A stretch of 64,000 nt of DNA from Friedmanniella luteola. GTDB taxonomy: Bacteria; Actinomycetota; Actinomycetes; Propionibacteriales; Propionibacteriaceae. The translations under genes were made by a program, and so were the position numbers. The notes under the pieces were generated by a model. The model made no database searches, had not been told where the DNA came from, and saw nothing but the letters and a program-made list of their open reading frames with translations. Positions 53,988-62,141 of the stretch are shown one piece after another. The stretch lies in assembly GCF_900105065.1 (NCBI RefSeq), contig NZ_LT629749.1:558001-622000 (forward strand), written 5' to 3'. Positions within the stretch are counted from its first letter, which is position 1; each line of letters begins with the position of its first letter.

Positions 53988-54056
53988 CCCGCCATCGTGG
54001 CGCATCCGGGTGACCGGGACGACGCCGGTCTGTGGTCGCCCGCCTCGCCGGGGTGA

Positions 54057-54085
54057 ATGACACCCGTGTGGTTTGCCCCTACGAT
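54057..54085 (+). promoter_or_regulatory. Leaderless promoter of the DUF3263 gene
   Basis: ATGACA (54057-54062), a 17-base spacer and TACGAT (54080-54085) lie six bases before the ATG at 54092, so transcription should start at the start codon. Confidence 0.75.
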
Positions 54086-54091
54086 GGCGGC

Positions 54092-54400
54092 ATGGTCAGC
54101 GCCTCGAACCCGTCGCTCGAGAGCCGTGAGCCCTTCGGTGAGCTCAGCGAGCGGGACGCCGAGATCCTCGCCTTCGAGCGCCAGTGGTGGAAGTTCGCCG
54201 GCGCCAAGGAGCAGGCGATCCGGGACAAGTTCCAGATGTCGGCCACCCGGTACTACCAGGTGCTGAACGCGCTGATCGACAAGCCGGAGGCGCTGGTCCA
54301 GGACCCGCTGCTGGTCAAGCGGCTCCGCCGGCTGCGGTCCACCCGGCAGCGCAACCGGTCCGCGAAGCGGCTCGGCATCGACCTGACCATCGACTCCTAG
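54092..54400 (+). CDS. DUF3263 domain-containing protein
   Basis: This 102-aa actinobacterial protein has the DUF3263 core LSERDAEILAFERQWWKFAGAKEQAIRDKFQMSATRYYQVLNALIDKPEAL, which reads as an HTH-like domain, followed by a basic tail (KRLRRLRSTRQRNRSAKRLG). It is likely a small DNA-binding protein. The promoter is of the leaderless type. Its last four bases overlap the convergent HExxH gene. Confidence 0.88.
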   Translation: MVSASNPSLESREPFGELSERDAEILAFERQWWKFAGAKEQAIRDKFQMSATRYYQVLNALIDKPEALVQDPLLVKRLRRLRSTRQRNRSAKRLGIDLTIDS

Positions 54401-54882
54401 GTCCTCGGCCGCGGGCGCCGTCGGCTGAGCGCCGCCCGCGCGGCGGGCACCAGCGGCCGCACCGGCACCTCGCGGTACCCGCCCAGCGCCAGCCCGGCCC
54501 GCCGCTCGAAGACGTTGGCGGCCGCCCGGTCGCCGGTCCGCAGCACCGACCAGACCAGGCAGACGCCGTAGGCGGGCAGGAACGGCAGCCCCGCGCACCA
54601 GAACCACTGCCAGCTGTGCCGCTCCTCGTGCTCCAGCAGCGCCGGCCGGTGCGCGTCCCACCGGCCGGCGGTGACGAGCACGTCCCCCACCGTGAACGCC
54701 CCCGCCACCGGGAACGGCAGCCGGTACCCGTCCGCCAGCAGCAGCCCGCGCGGCCCTGGACGCACCTCCGCGCGGCCGAGCCGGGCCACGGCCAGCCCGA
54801 GCACCGTGCTGAGGTTCACCCGGTTCCCCAGCCGCCGCACGCGGTCGGGTCCGCTCAGCTCGGCCGGATGTCGAAGACCCAT
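54397..54882 (-). CDS. Small protein with an HExxH motif
   Basis: This 161-aa protein starts at ATG 54882. The middle contains LLEHEERHSWQWFWCAGLPFLPAYG: HEERH is a zinc-metalloprotease-type HExxH, next to a hydrophobic segment. NVFERRAGLALGGY follows and may supply the third ligand. The C-terminus is basic. Such proteins are common in actinobacteria as conserved hypotheticals. Peptidase activity is inference. Confidence 0.75.
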   Translation of the reverse strand: MGLRHPAELSGPDRVRRLGNRVNLSTVLGLAVARLGRAEVRPGPRGLLLADGYRLPFPVAGAFTVGDVLVTAGRWDAHRPALLEHEERHSWQWFWCAGLPFLPAYGVCLVWSVLRTGDRAAANVFERRAGLALGGYREVPVRPLVPAARAALSRRRPRPRT

Positions 54883-54988
54883 GACGGAACCGTAGCGCGC
54901 GCTCACTGTCCCGGATGGCGGACGCCGTTCCCACCTGTTGGGACCGCGATGTGCCCGCGTCGGAGACCCGCACGTAGGGTGAACCACG

Positions 54989-55098
54989 TTCATCCAGAGG
55001 GGATGAGGGAACGGCCCTTTGACTCCCCGGCAACCGCCTGGCCAAACCAGGAACGGTGCCAACTCCGCCGTGGTCGAACGTCGGCCACGACAGATGAA
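54989..55098 (+). promoter_or_regulatory. SAM-I (S-box) riboswitch
   Basis: All core parts are present in order: P1 strand TTCATC (54989-54994), AGAGGGGATGAGGGA, GGCCCTTTGA, CCCCGGCAACC, a CCTGG/CCAGG stem, GGTGCCAACTCC, a variable stem, and AGATGAA closing P1 at 55093-55098. The ribosome binding site GAAGGA follows at once and the ATG is 13 bases further, so SAM binding can regulate translation of the following gene. Confidence 0.95.
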
Positions 55099-55110
55099 GA
55101 AGGAACAGGA

Positions 55111-56412
55111 ATGACTGCGCTCGCAACCCCCTCGGCCACCTCGGCCGGGGTGCCCGCTCCCGCCGGTGTCCGGCCCGGAGCCTTCGGCAACGCCACCCAC
55201 CTCGTCTGCCGCGCCTGTGGCGAGAAGAGCTCGCTCGGCCCGTTCTACGCCTGTCTGGAGTGCTTCGGCCCGCTCGAGGTGGGCTACGACTTCCCGACCA
55301 TCACCCGCGCGCAGCTCGAGGCCGGTCCCAAGAGCATCTGGCGCTACGCCCCGCTGCTGCCGGTGCCCGCCGACATCGCCACCTTCCGCTCGACCGACCC
55401 GGGCTACACCCGGCTGCTCGACGCCGCGAACCTCGCCGCGGACCTGGGCCTGCGCAAGCTGTGGGTCAAGGACGACTCGGGCAACCCGACCCACTCCTTC
55501 AAGGACCGCGTCGTCGCCGTCGCGCTGTCCGCGGCCCGCGAGCTGGGCCTGCACGTGCTGGCGTGCCCCTCGACGGGCAACCTGGCCAACGCCGTGGCGG
55601 CCGCCGCCGCGCGGGCCGGCATCAAGTCGGTCGTCTTCGTGCCGGAGAACCTCGAGCACCAGAAGATCATCGCCTCCGCCGTCTACGACACCACGCTGAT
55701 CGCGGTGCAGGGCAGCTACGACGACGTCAACAAGCTGGCCAGCGAGATCGCCGCCGAGGAGGAGGGCTGGGCGTTCGTCAACGTGAACGTCCGCCCGTAC
55801 TACTCCGAGGGCTCGAAGACGCTGGCCTACGAGATCGCCGAGCAGCTGGGCTGGCGCATCCCCGACCAGGTCGTCATCCCGGTCGCCTCCGGCTCGCAGC
55901 TGACCAAGATCGACAAGGGCTTCGCCGAGCTGGTCACGCTCGGCCTGGTCGAGGACAAGCCGTGGAAGATCTACGGCGCCCAGGCCACCGGCTGCTCGCC
56001 GATCTCCCAGGCCTACCGCGCCGACCTCGACTTCGTGCCCCCGGTCAAGCCGGACACCATCGCCAAGTCGCTGGCCATCGGCAACCCGGCCGACGGGCCG
56101 TACGTGCTGGACGTCGTCCGCCGCACCGGCGGCCTGATCGCCGACGTCGACGACGAGACCGTCGTGCAGAACATCCAGCGGCTCGCCCGCACCGAGGGCG
56201 TCTTCGCCGAGACCGCCGGCGGCGTCACCGTGGGCGTCACCGCGAAGCTGATCGCCGACGGAGTCCTCGACCCCGACGCCGAGACCGTGGTGATCAACTC
56301 CGGGGACGGCCTCAAGACCCTCGACGCCGTCAGCGGCCGCGTCGGGCCCAAGACCACCATCCCGCCCCGTTACGACGCCTTCACCGACTTCTGGAAGGGG
56401 CTCGACCGATGA
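55111..56412 (+). CDS. thrC: Threonine-synthase-like PLP enzyme under SAM control
   Basis: This 433-aa PLP enzyme of the threonine synthase family has an N-terminal zinc-ribbon-like Cys set (CRACGEKSSLGPFYACLEC), the PLP Lys in NPTHSFKDRVVAVA and the phosphate loop CPSTGNLANAVAAAAARAG. It acts on O-phosphohomoserine. A SAM riboswitch in front and a sulfur-carrier gene overlapping its end (ATGA) are unexpected for threonine synthesis. They fit a methionine role, where the enzyme would make homocysteine with carrier-bound sulfur. Standard annotation would call it threonine synthase. Confidence 0.9.
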   Translation: MTALATPSATSAGVPAPAGVRPGAFGNATHLVCRACGEKSSLGPFYACLECFGPLEVGYDFPTITRAQLEAGPKSIWRYAPLLPVPADIATFRSTDPGYTRLLDAANLAADLGLRKLWVKDDSGNPTHSFKDRVVAVALSAARELGLHVLACPSTGNLANAVAAAAARAGIKSVVFVPENLEHQKIIASAVYDTTLIAVQGSYDDVNKLASEIAAEEEGWAFVNVNVRPYYSEGSKTLAYEIAEQLGWRIPDQVVIPVASGSQLTKIDKGFAELVTLGLVEDKPWKIYGAQATGCSPISQAYRADLDFVPPVKPDTIAKSLAIGNPADGPYVLDVVRRTGGLIADVDDETVVQNIQRLARTEGVFAETAGGVTVGVTAKLIADGVLDPDAETVVINSGDGLKTLDAVSGRVGPKTTIPPRYDAFTDFWKGLDR

Positions 56413-56684
56413 GCGCCACCGTCCGCATCCCGACGATCCTGCGCACCTACACGGCCGGGGCCGGTGAGGTGTCCGCCGACGGCGGCACCCTGGCCGAGCT
56501 GCTCGACTCGCTCGAGGCCCACCACCAGGGCATCCGGGCCCGGATCCTCGACGACGCCGGCCAGCTGCGGCGCTTCGTGAACGTCTACGTCGGCGACGAG
56601 GACGTCCGCTTCTCCGGCGGGCTCGAGGCCCCGGTTCCCGAGGGCGCGAAGGTCTCGATCATCCCGGCCGTCGCCGGCGGCTGA
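56409..56684 (+). CDS. MoaD/ThiS-family sulfur carrier protein
   Basis: This 91-aa ubiquitin-like protein ends in the Gly-Gly needed for thiocarboxylate formation (VSIIPAVAGG). The beta-grasp pattern is visible (RIPTILRTYTAGAGEVSADGGTLAELLDSLEAHHQG, RFVNVYVGDEDVRFSGGLEAPVPEGAKV). It resembles CysO-type carriers. The start overlaps the threonine-synthase-like gene by four bases, so the two proteins are made together under the same riboswitch. Confidence 0.9.
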   Translation: MSATVRIPTILRTYTAGAGEVSADGGTLAELLDSLEAHHQGIRARILDDAGQLRRFVNVYVGDEDVRFSGGLEAPVPEGAKVSIIPAVAGG

Positions 56685-56689
56685 CCGCC

Positions 56690-57406
56690 TCAGGCGTCCG
56701 GCAGCAGCGCGCCGACGGCGTCGAGCCCGACCAGGACGCCGATGACCCCGACCACCCACGCGCTCGCGCCGGCGGTCCTCGTCGTCAACCAGGCCTCGAG
56801 CCGCGCCAGCCGCGGCTCGAGGCGCCGCCCGCCCGCCCGCCGCACGGCGAGCAGCACCAGGGCGGGTGCCACCATCACCGCCACGTAGCCGGCCAGCACG
56901 GCGAGCTGCGTCGCCCGGCCGACGCCGGCGGTGACGATCAGCCCGACCGCGCCCAGGTAGGGGAGCATCGACGCGACCTCGACCGCTCCGGCCAGCAGTG
57001 CCACCCCGACGACGACGGGCAGGGTCGCGTCCGCCCCGAGGGCCCGCCGGCGCCAGGCCGACGGCCGCCTCGGCGGCAGGCCGCGGCGGGCGCGGCGCTT
57101 CGCCGCCATCCTCGGGTCGAGGACGAAGGACAGCACCACGAGCGCGACTCCCAGCGCGAGCTGCGCCGCGCGGGCGACCCGGGACTCCAGCAGGGGTCCG
57201 ACGACGGCGACCGCGGCCTCGGCGCCCAGCATCAGCAGCACCCCGACCCCGAGGTAGAAGACGGCGAGCACGCCCAGGTGCACGACCACGTTCCGGGTCC
57301 TGACCCGCGGGCTCAGCAGCATCATCAGCGGCAGCACGAGGGTGCCGAAGCTGGTCGAGTCCACCAGCGCCAGCCCGAGGAGGGCGGCGAGGACGGCGAC
57401 GGACAT
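56690..57406 (-). CDS. GAP-family (Sap-like) six-helix membrane protein
   Basis: The protein has 238 aa from ATG 57406, chosen for AGGAG six bases upstream. The N-terminal half VAVLAALLGLALVDSTSFGTLVLPLMMLLSP and the LysE-like arrangement of six helices with a basic central loop (RMAAKRRARRGL) match GAP proteins, relatives of the mycobacterial sulfolipid-addressing protein. It is probably an exporter. It is divergent from a TetR gene with repeats between. Confidence 0.82.
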   Translation of the reverse strand: MSVAVLAALLGLALVDSTSFGTLVLPLMMLLSPRVRTRNVVVHLGVLAVFYLGVGVLLMLGAEAAVAVVGPLLESRVARAAQLALGVALVVLSFVLDPRMAAKRRARRGLPPRRPSAWRRRALGADATLPVVVGVALLAGAVEVASMLPYLGAVGLIVTAGVGRATQLAVLAGYVAVMVAPALVLLAVRRAGGRRLEPRLARLEAWLTTRTAGASAWVVGVIGVLVGLDAVGALLPDA

Positions 57407-57421
57407 GAGCTGCTCCTGATT

Positions 57422-57462
57422 TAGCACGACTGTGTCATAAACCTAGCAGTACGGCTGTGCTA
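57422..57462. promoter_or_regulatory. Candidate operators between the GAP and TetR genes
   Basis: TAGCAC (57422-57427) and GTGCTA (57457-57462) form an inverted repeat spanning the AT-rich spacer. An inner dyad TAGCA...TGCTA runs 57444-57462. A -10-like TACAAA six bases before the TetR ATG lies at its edge. Confidence 0.5.
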
Positions 57463-57472
57463 CAAAAGCCGC

Positions 57473-58150
57473 ATGCCCAAGCTGGTCGACCACGAGGAGC
57501 GCCGGCGTGACCTCGCGCGGGCGACGTGGCGCGTGATGACCCGGGAGGGTGTCGGGGCGGTGTCGGTCCGGACCGTCGCCGCCGAGGCCGGCCTGTCGAC
57601 GGGCGCGCTGCGGCACTACTTCCCCGACCAGGCGAGCCTGCTGCTCTTCGCGGCGGAGCACACCGTGGAACGGATCGGCGAGCGGATGGCTGCTGAGCTG
57701 GCCGACCGTGACCGGGCCCCGATCGCCGTGGTGCAGGGTCTGCTGGAGCAGCTGCTGCCGCTGGACGCGGAGCGGGAGGCCGAGGTCGCGGTCTACTTCG
57801 GGCTGATCGACCTGACCCGCCTGGCGCCCGGGCACCAGGACTTCCGCAGCTGGGCGTTCCGGGAGAGCCGCCGGCTGATCCGCTCGCTGGTGCTCTGGCT
57901 GGCCGGCGGGCCCGAGCCGGAGCCGGAGCTGCTCCTCAGCACCCGGACCCGCGGGGCGGAGCCGCTCGCCGACCCCGCCCTGGAGGCGCAGGCCCTCATG
58001 CTGCAGGTGCTGCTCGACGGGCTGGCCGTGCAGGGCCTGCTGCACCCGCAGCTGATGGACGCGGCGACCCAGCGCGCGGTGCTCCGTCGCGAGCTCGAGC
58101 GCGTCGCCGGTCAGGACGGGTCGGCGGCCGGCGACCGGACGTCGGGGTAG
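57473..58150 (+). CDS. TetR-family regulator
   Basis: The 225-aa protein has the HTH VSVRTVAAEAGLSTGALRHYFPDQASLLLFA and a C-terminal domain of the AcrR_6/PfmR type. It is divergent from the GAP membrane protein, with paired inverted repeats in the spacer, so it likely represses that gene and itself. Its 3' end overlaps the convergent WYL regulator gene by 40 bp. Confidence 0.88.
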   Translation: MPKLVDHEERRRDLARATWRVMTREGVGAVSVRTVAAEAGLSTGALRHYFPDQASLLLFAAEHTVERIGERMAAELADRDRAPIAVVQGLLEQLLPLDAEREAEVAVYFGLIDLTRLAPGHQDFRSWAFRESRRLIRSLVLWLAGGPEPEPELLLSTRTRGAEPLADPALEAQALMLQVLLDGLAVQGLLHPQLMDAATQRAVLRRELERVAGQDGSAAGDRTSG

Positions 58151-59094
58151 GCAGCCAGCAGCTCCTCGGCGACCGCCACCATCATCGTGAGCAGCTCGGG
58201 CGGGGCCAGGGCGCGAACCGCCGACCCGAGGCCGGCGAGCACCCCGACCGTCGGGCGCAGCACGTGCACCTCGACCTCGAACACCACGGGCGGCCCGTCG
58301 TCGAGCACCCGCGGCCGTCCCGCGCCCTGGCTGGCCAGCAGGGTCAGCGCGAGCTCGTAGCGCGCCGGGTCGCAGGACAGCCGGATGGTGTGGCCGGGCG
58401 GGCCGGCGAACTGCGACCGCAGGTCGCCCCACAGCGCCCGGAGGTCGAGGTCGGCGGGCCGGCTGCTCGGCTCGTCCAGCACCGTGGCGGCGAGCACCCG
58501 GGAGAGGCGGTAGGACCGGGGGCGGCCCCCGTGGCCCGCGATCAGGTACCAGGTGCCGGCCGCCTGCAGCAGCCCGTAGGGGTCGACGGTCCGGACGCCG
58601 GTGCGGGTCGGGTCACGCGGCCGGTAGGTCAGCCGGAGGCGGCGGTCGGCCAGCACCGCCTGCTGCACGGCGTCGAAGTGCTCGAGCTCCTCGGCGGCTC
58701 CCCACCAGCCGGTGAGGTCGACGAGCACCCGGTCGCTGATCCGGGCGGCCGACCGTCCGTGCTCGGGCGGCGCGGAGCCGGCCACCTTGCGCAGCGCGGA
58801 GGCGAGCGGCCCGGCCAGCCCGAGGGAGTCCGCCGGCACCCGACCGGTCAGCAGCAGGGCCTGCACCTCGCTGGCGGTCAGCTCCTCGACGGCGGGCCGG
58901 TAGCCGGGCAGCAGCGAGAAGCCGCCGCCGCGGCCGCGCTCGGCGACGACCGGCACCCCGGCGGTCGACAGCGCCTCCATGTCGCGCAGCACCGTCCGCG
59001 GCGTGACCTCCAGCCGTCGCGCCAGCTCCGTCGCGCTGAGCCGGCCGTGCTGCCGCAGCAGGCCGACGACCTGGAGCAGACGGTCCGCGCGCAC
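58111..59094 (-). CDS. HTH-WYL (YafY-family) transcriptional regulator
   Basis: The protein has 327 aa from GTG 59094; ATG 59118 is possible. An N-terminal DeoR/HTH_11 domain (ADRLLQVVGLLRQHGRLSATELARRLEVTPRTVLRDMEALSTAGVPV) is followed by a WYL domain (LRLTYRPRD, VDPYGLLQAAGTWYLIAGHGG, SYRLSRV) and a WCX-like C-terminus. An inverted repeat TGACA-N5-TGTCA lies 24 bases upstream, shared with the divergent DinB-like gene, which is therefore the likely target. Confidence 0.9.
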   Translation of the reverse strand: MRADRLLQVVGLLRQHGRLSATELARRLEVTPRTVLRDMEALSTAGVPVVAERGRGGGFSLLPGYRPAVEELTASEVQALLLTGRVPADSLGLAGPLASALRKVAGSAPPEHGRSAARISDRVLVDLTGWWGAAEELEHFDAVQQAVLADRRLRLTYRPRDPTRTGVRTVDPYGLLQAAGTWYLIAGHGGRPRSYRLSRVLAATVLDEPSSRPADLDLRALWGDLRSQFAGPPGHTIRLSCDPARYELALTLLASQGAGRPRVLDDGPPVVFEVEVHVLRPTVGVLAGLGSAVRALAPPELLTMMVAVAEELLAAYPDVRSPAADPS

Positions 59095-59117
59095 GGTCCG
59101 AGCATCGCAGACAACCA

Positions 59118-59132
59118 TGACAGGAGGTGTCA
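59118..59132. promoter_or_regulatory. Candidate YafY-type operator
   Basis: TGACAGGAGGTGTCA is a perfect 5-bp inverted repeat with a 5-base spacer in the divergent promoter region of the WYL regulator and the TIGR03086 gene. Confidence 0.65.
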
Positions 59133-59194
59133 GGTATGGCGTTCGAGGATGGTCGCAGACGGTCCCGACCGGGGCCATCGAGCCGAGGAGAGCC

Positions 59195-59806
59195 ATGACC
59201 GCCACCCAGATCGACGCCCCCCGCACCGCGGACGACCCGCGGCCCGCGCTCGCCCGCACCCAGGCGTGGATCGTCGGGCTGCTGGCCACCGTCACGCCCG
59301 AGCAGCTCGCGCTGCCCACCCCGTGCACCGAGTTCGACGTCGCCGCGCTGGTCCGGCACCTGTACGGCGTCGCGGACCGCGTCGAGGCCCTGGGCCACGG
59401 GCAGCCGGCCGCGTCGGTGCCCGCCTTCGCCGAGGCGCTGCCCGACGACCTGGCCGCCGGCTACCGCGAGCGGGCCGCGCGCTCGCAGGCCGCCTGGGCC
59501 GACGACGCCGCCCTGAGCCGGGTCGTCGTCGCCCCGTTCGGGCCGCTGCCCGGCGCGCAGGTGGTCGGGGTCTACGTCAGCGAGCAGCTGACCCACGGCT
59601 GGGACCTGGCCGTGGCGACCGGGCGGCCCGCCGAGGCCGACGCCGACCTCGCCGCGCTGGCGGAGCGCTCGATCCGCGCCGTCCTGGACCCCCTGCCGCG
59701 CGGCGGGCCCGTCCCCTTCGGGCCCGCCGTGGCGCCCTCGGCCGACGCCGGTCCGACGGCGCGGCTGGCCGCCTACCTGGGCCGGTCGCCGGCTCCCGCC
59801 GCCTGA
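59195..59806 (+). CDS. TIGR03086/maleylpyruvate isomerase-like metal-binding protein
   Basis: The protein has 203 aa from ATG 59195 with GAGGAG upstream. It has the DinB-like four-helix pattern: LARTQAWIVGLLATVTPEQLALPTPCTEFDVAALVRHLYGVADRVEAL (His ligand), and VSEQLTHGWDLAVATGR with the second His pair, typical of mycothiol-dependent maleylpyruvate isomerase N-terminal relatives. It is possibly a mycothiol-linked transferase. It is controlled by the divergent WYL regulator. Confidence 0.88.
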   Translation: MTATQIDAPRTADDPRPALARTQAWIVGLLATVTPEQLALPTPCTEFDVAALVRHLYGVADRVEALGHGQPAASVPAFAEALPDDLAAGYRERAARSQAAWADDAALSRVVVAPFGPLPGAQVVGVYVSEQLTHGWDLAVATGRPAEADADLAALAERSIRAVLDPLPRGGPVPFGPAVAPSADAGPTARLAAYLGRSPAPAA

Positions 59807-59989
59807 GGCAGCCCTCGGTCCTCGCCTCGCTGCCGGTCAGAGCGTCGCCGACCCCGGGTCGACGCACGTCGGGCGGACCGGTCCTGGGTGGGGCTGTGGC
59901 CGACCGTCGTCCCCAGCCGGGTGCTCGGACTCGTCCACAGGCCCGGAGGCGGGGCGAGCGATGGCGGCGCGGGCGGGCAGACTGCAGGT

Positions 59990-62047
59990 ATGCCAGCAGC
60001 CACCCAGCGCACCCCCGCCGCCGACGTCCTCGGTCGGGTGATCACCACGATGGCCGGCCCGGACGCCCGTCCCCGTGAGGACCAGGTCCGGGCGGTCGAG
60101 GAGCTGGTGGAGCGCAACCAGAAGGTCCTGGTGGTCCAGGCCACCGGCTGGGGCAAGTCGGCGGTCTACTGGGCGGCGACGGCGGCGCTCCGGGAGCGCG
60201 GCGCCGGGCCGACGCTGGTGGTGTCCCCGCTGCTGGCCCTGATGCGGGACCAGATCAGCGCCGCCGAGCGGGCCGGGCTGCGGGCCGCCACCGTCAACTC
60301 CACCAACATCGACGACTGGGCGCGGGTGATGAGCGAGCTGCGCGCCGGCGAGACCGACGTCCTGCTGATCAGCCCCGAGCGGCTCTCCAACCCGGTGTTC
60401 GCGGCGCAGCTGCCCGAGCTGCTCGGCTCCTGCGGGATGCTCGTGATCGACGAGGCGCACTGCGTCTCCGACTGGGGCTTCGACTTCCGGCCCGACTACC
60501 AGCGGCTCACCCGGACGCTGCTGGCGCTCGCGCCCGGCACGCCGGTGCTCGCCACCACCGCCACGGCCAACGAGCGGGTCACCGCCGACGTGGCGGCCCA
60601 GCTGGGGGAGCAGACCGTCACGCTGCGCGGGTCACTGGCCCGGGCCTCGTTGACGCTGGCCGTCGTGCCGCAGCTGACGGTGCTGCAGCGCTACGCCTGG
60701 GTCGCCGAGGCGCTGCGCTCGCTGCCCGGCTCGGGCATCGTGTACGTGCTCACCGTCGCCGAGACCGAACGGGTCACCGGCTTCCTGCGGGAGCAGGGCC
60801 TCGACGTCGCCGCCTACTCCGGGCAGACGCCCAACCGGGAGGAGCTGGAGGACCGGCTGCGGGCCAACCAGGTCAAGGCCCTCGTGGCCACCTCGGCGCT
60901 GGGGATGGGCTACGACAAGCCCGACCTCGCCTTCTGCGTGCACCTCGGCTCGCCGGGCTCACCGGTCGCCTACTACCAGCAGGTCGGCCGGGCCGGCCGG
61001 GCCCTGGACGACGCGCTGGCCGTGCTGGTCCCGGCCGAGGCGGACGAGCGGATCTGGGAGTACTTCGCCACCGCCGGGATCCCCGACGAGCACCAGGTCG
61101 AGCGGATCCTCGACGCCCTGGGTGAGGAGCCGCAGACCGTCCCCGCACTGGAGGCGGCCACCGGCCTGCGACGCGGCAAGCTGGAGAGCACGCTCAAGAT
61201 CCTCGCCGTCGACGAGGCGGTCGAGCGCCGCGCCGGCGGCTGGGTGGCCACCGGTCAGGCCTGGTACTTCGACGAGGCCAAGTGGGCGGCGCTGCGCAAG
61301 GTGCGGGCGGCCGAGGCTGACCTGATGCGCTCCTACGCGCACGGGGAGGGGTGCCTGATGCGCTTCCTGCAGCAGGCGCTGGACGACCCGGACCCCCGCC
61401 CCTGCGGACGCTGCTCGGTCTGCACCGGACGGCTGCCCGCACCGGGCGCGGAGCCCGACCCGGAGATCGTGGCCGCGGCCGCCCGCTTCTTCCGCGGCCA
61501 GGACGTCATCGTCGAGCCCCGCAAGATCTGGGCCTCCGGGCTTCCCGACCGCAAGGGCAAGATCGGCTTCCTGGCCCCCGGACGGGCGCTGGCCTTCGCC
61601 GACGACCCGGCCTGGGCCGAGGAGCTCGGCCGGATGTGGCAGCGGGACGCCCCGGCCTCGCCCGAGGTGCTGGCGGCCATGGTCGAGGTGCTGAAGCGCT
61701 GGTCGAAGACGTGGCAGCGCCCGGTCGCGGTGGTGCCCATGCCGTCGCGGAGCTACCCGACGCTGATCGGCTCGGTGGCCGAGCACCTCGCCCGGATCGG
61801 CCGGCTGCCGCTGGTCGACGCCCTCGCCGTCAGCGGCCCCGCCCCGGCGGTCGACGCGTCCAGCTCCACCCGGGCCCAGGACCTGCTGCGGACGACGACG
61901 CTGCACCCCGACGTCTCCTTCGACGGGCCGGTGCTGCTGGTCGACGACCGGATCCGCAGCCGCTGGACGCTGACGGTGGCCGGCTCCCTGCTGGCCGGGG
62001 CCGGCGCGACGGCCGTCCTGCCGCTGGCGCTGCACCAGCTGCCGTGA
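59990..62047 (+). CDS. recQ: RecQ-like DNA helicase with C-terminal phosphoribosyltransferase-like domain
   Basis: This 685-aa protein has helicase motifs: REDQVRAVEEL (motif 0), VQATGWGKS (I, with GWGKS), LLALMRDQI (Ia), VIDEAHCVSDWG (II, DEAH), ATTATAN (III), ALVATSALGMGYDKPDL (V) and YYQQVGRAGR (VI). A four-Cys zinc patch (CLMRFLQ...CGRCSVCTGR) follows at about 460-485. Residues 560-685 resemble a ComF/PRTase fold (VLLVDDRIRSRWTLTVAGSLL), a fusion seen in actinobacterial RecQ-like proteins. It acts in recombination repair. Confidence 0.92.
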   Translation: MPAATQRTPAADVLGRVITTMAGPDARPREDQVRAVEELVERNQKVLVVQATGWGKSAVYWAATAALRERGAGPTLVVSPLLALMRDQISAAERAGLRAATVNSTNIDDWARVMSELRAGETDVLLISPERLSNPVFAAQLPELLGSCGMLVIDEAHCVSDWGFDFRPDYQRLTRTLLALAPGTPVLATTATANERVTADVAAQLGEQTVTLRGSLARASLTLAVVPQLTVLQRYAWVAEALRSLPGSGIVYVLTVAETERVTGFLREQGLDVAAYSGQTPNREELEDRLRANQVKALVATSALGMGYDKPDLAFCVHLGSPGSPVAYYQQVGRAGRALDDALAVLVPAEADERIWEYFATAGIPDEHQVERILDALGEEPQTVPALEAATGLRRGKLESTLKILAVDEAVERRAGGWVATGQAWYFDEAKWAALRKVRAAEADLMRSYAHGEGCLMRFLQQALDDPDPRPCGRCSVCTGRLPAPGAEPDPEIVAAAARFFRGQDVIVEPRKIWASGLPDRKGKIGFLAPGRALAFADDPAWAEELGRMWQRDAPASPEVLAAMVEVLKRWSKTWQRPVAVVPMPSRSYPTLIGSVAEHLARIGRLPLVDALAVSGPAPAVDASSSTRAQDLLRTTTLHPDVSFDGPVLLVDDRIRSRWTLTVAGSLLAGAGATAVLPLALHQLP

Positions 62048-62141
62048 GGGTCGACGGCCGGGAACGACCGGCGGCCGCTAGCCTGCCGGGACCAACGGGC
62101 GGTCCGGCAGCGTGACCGCGGTGACCGGAGCGGAGGACCGG

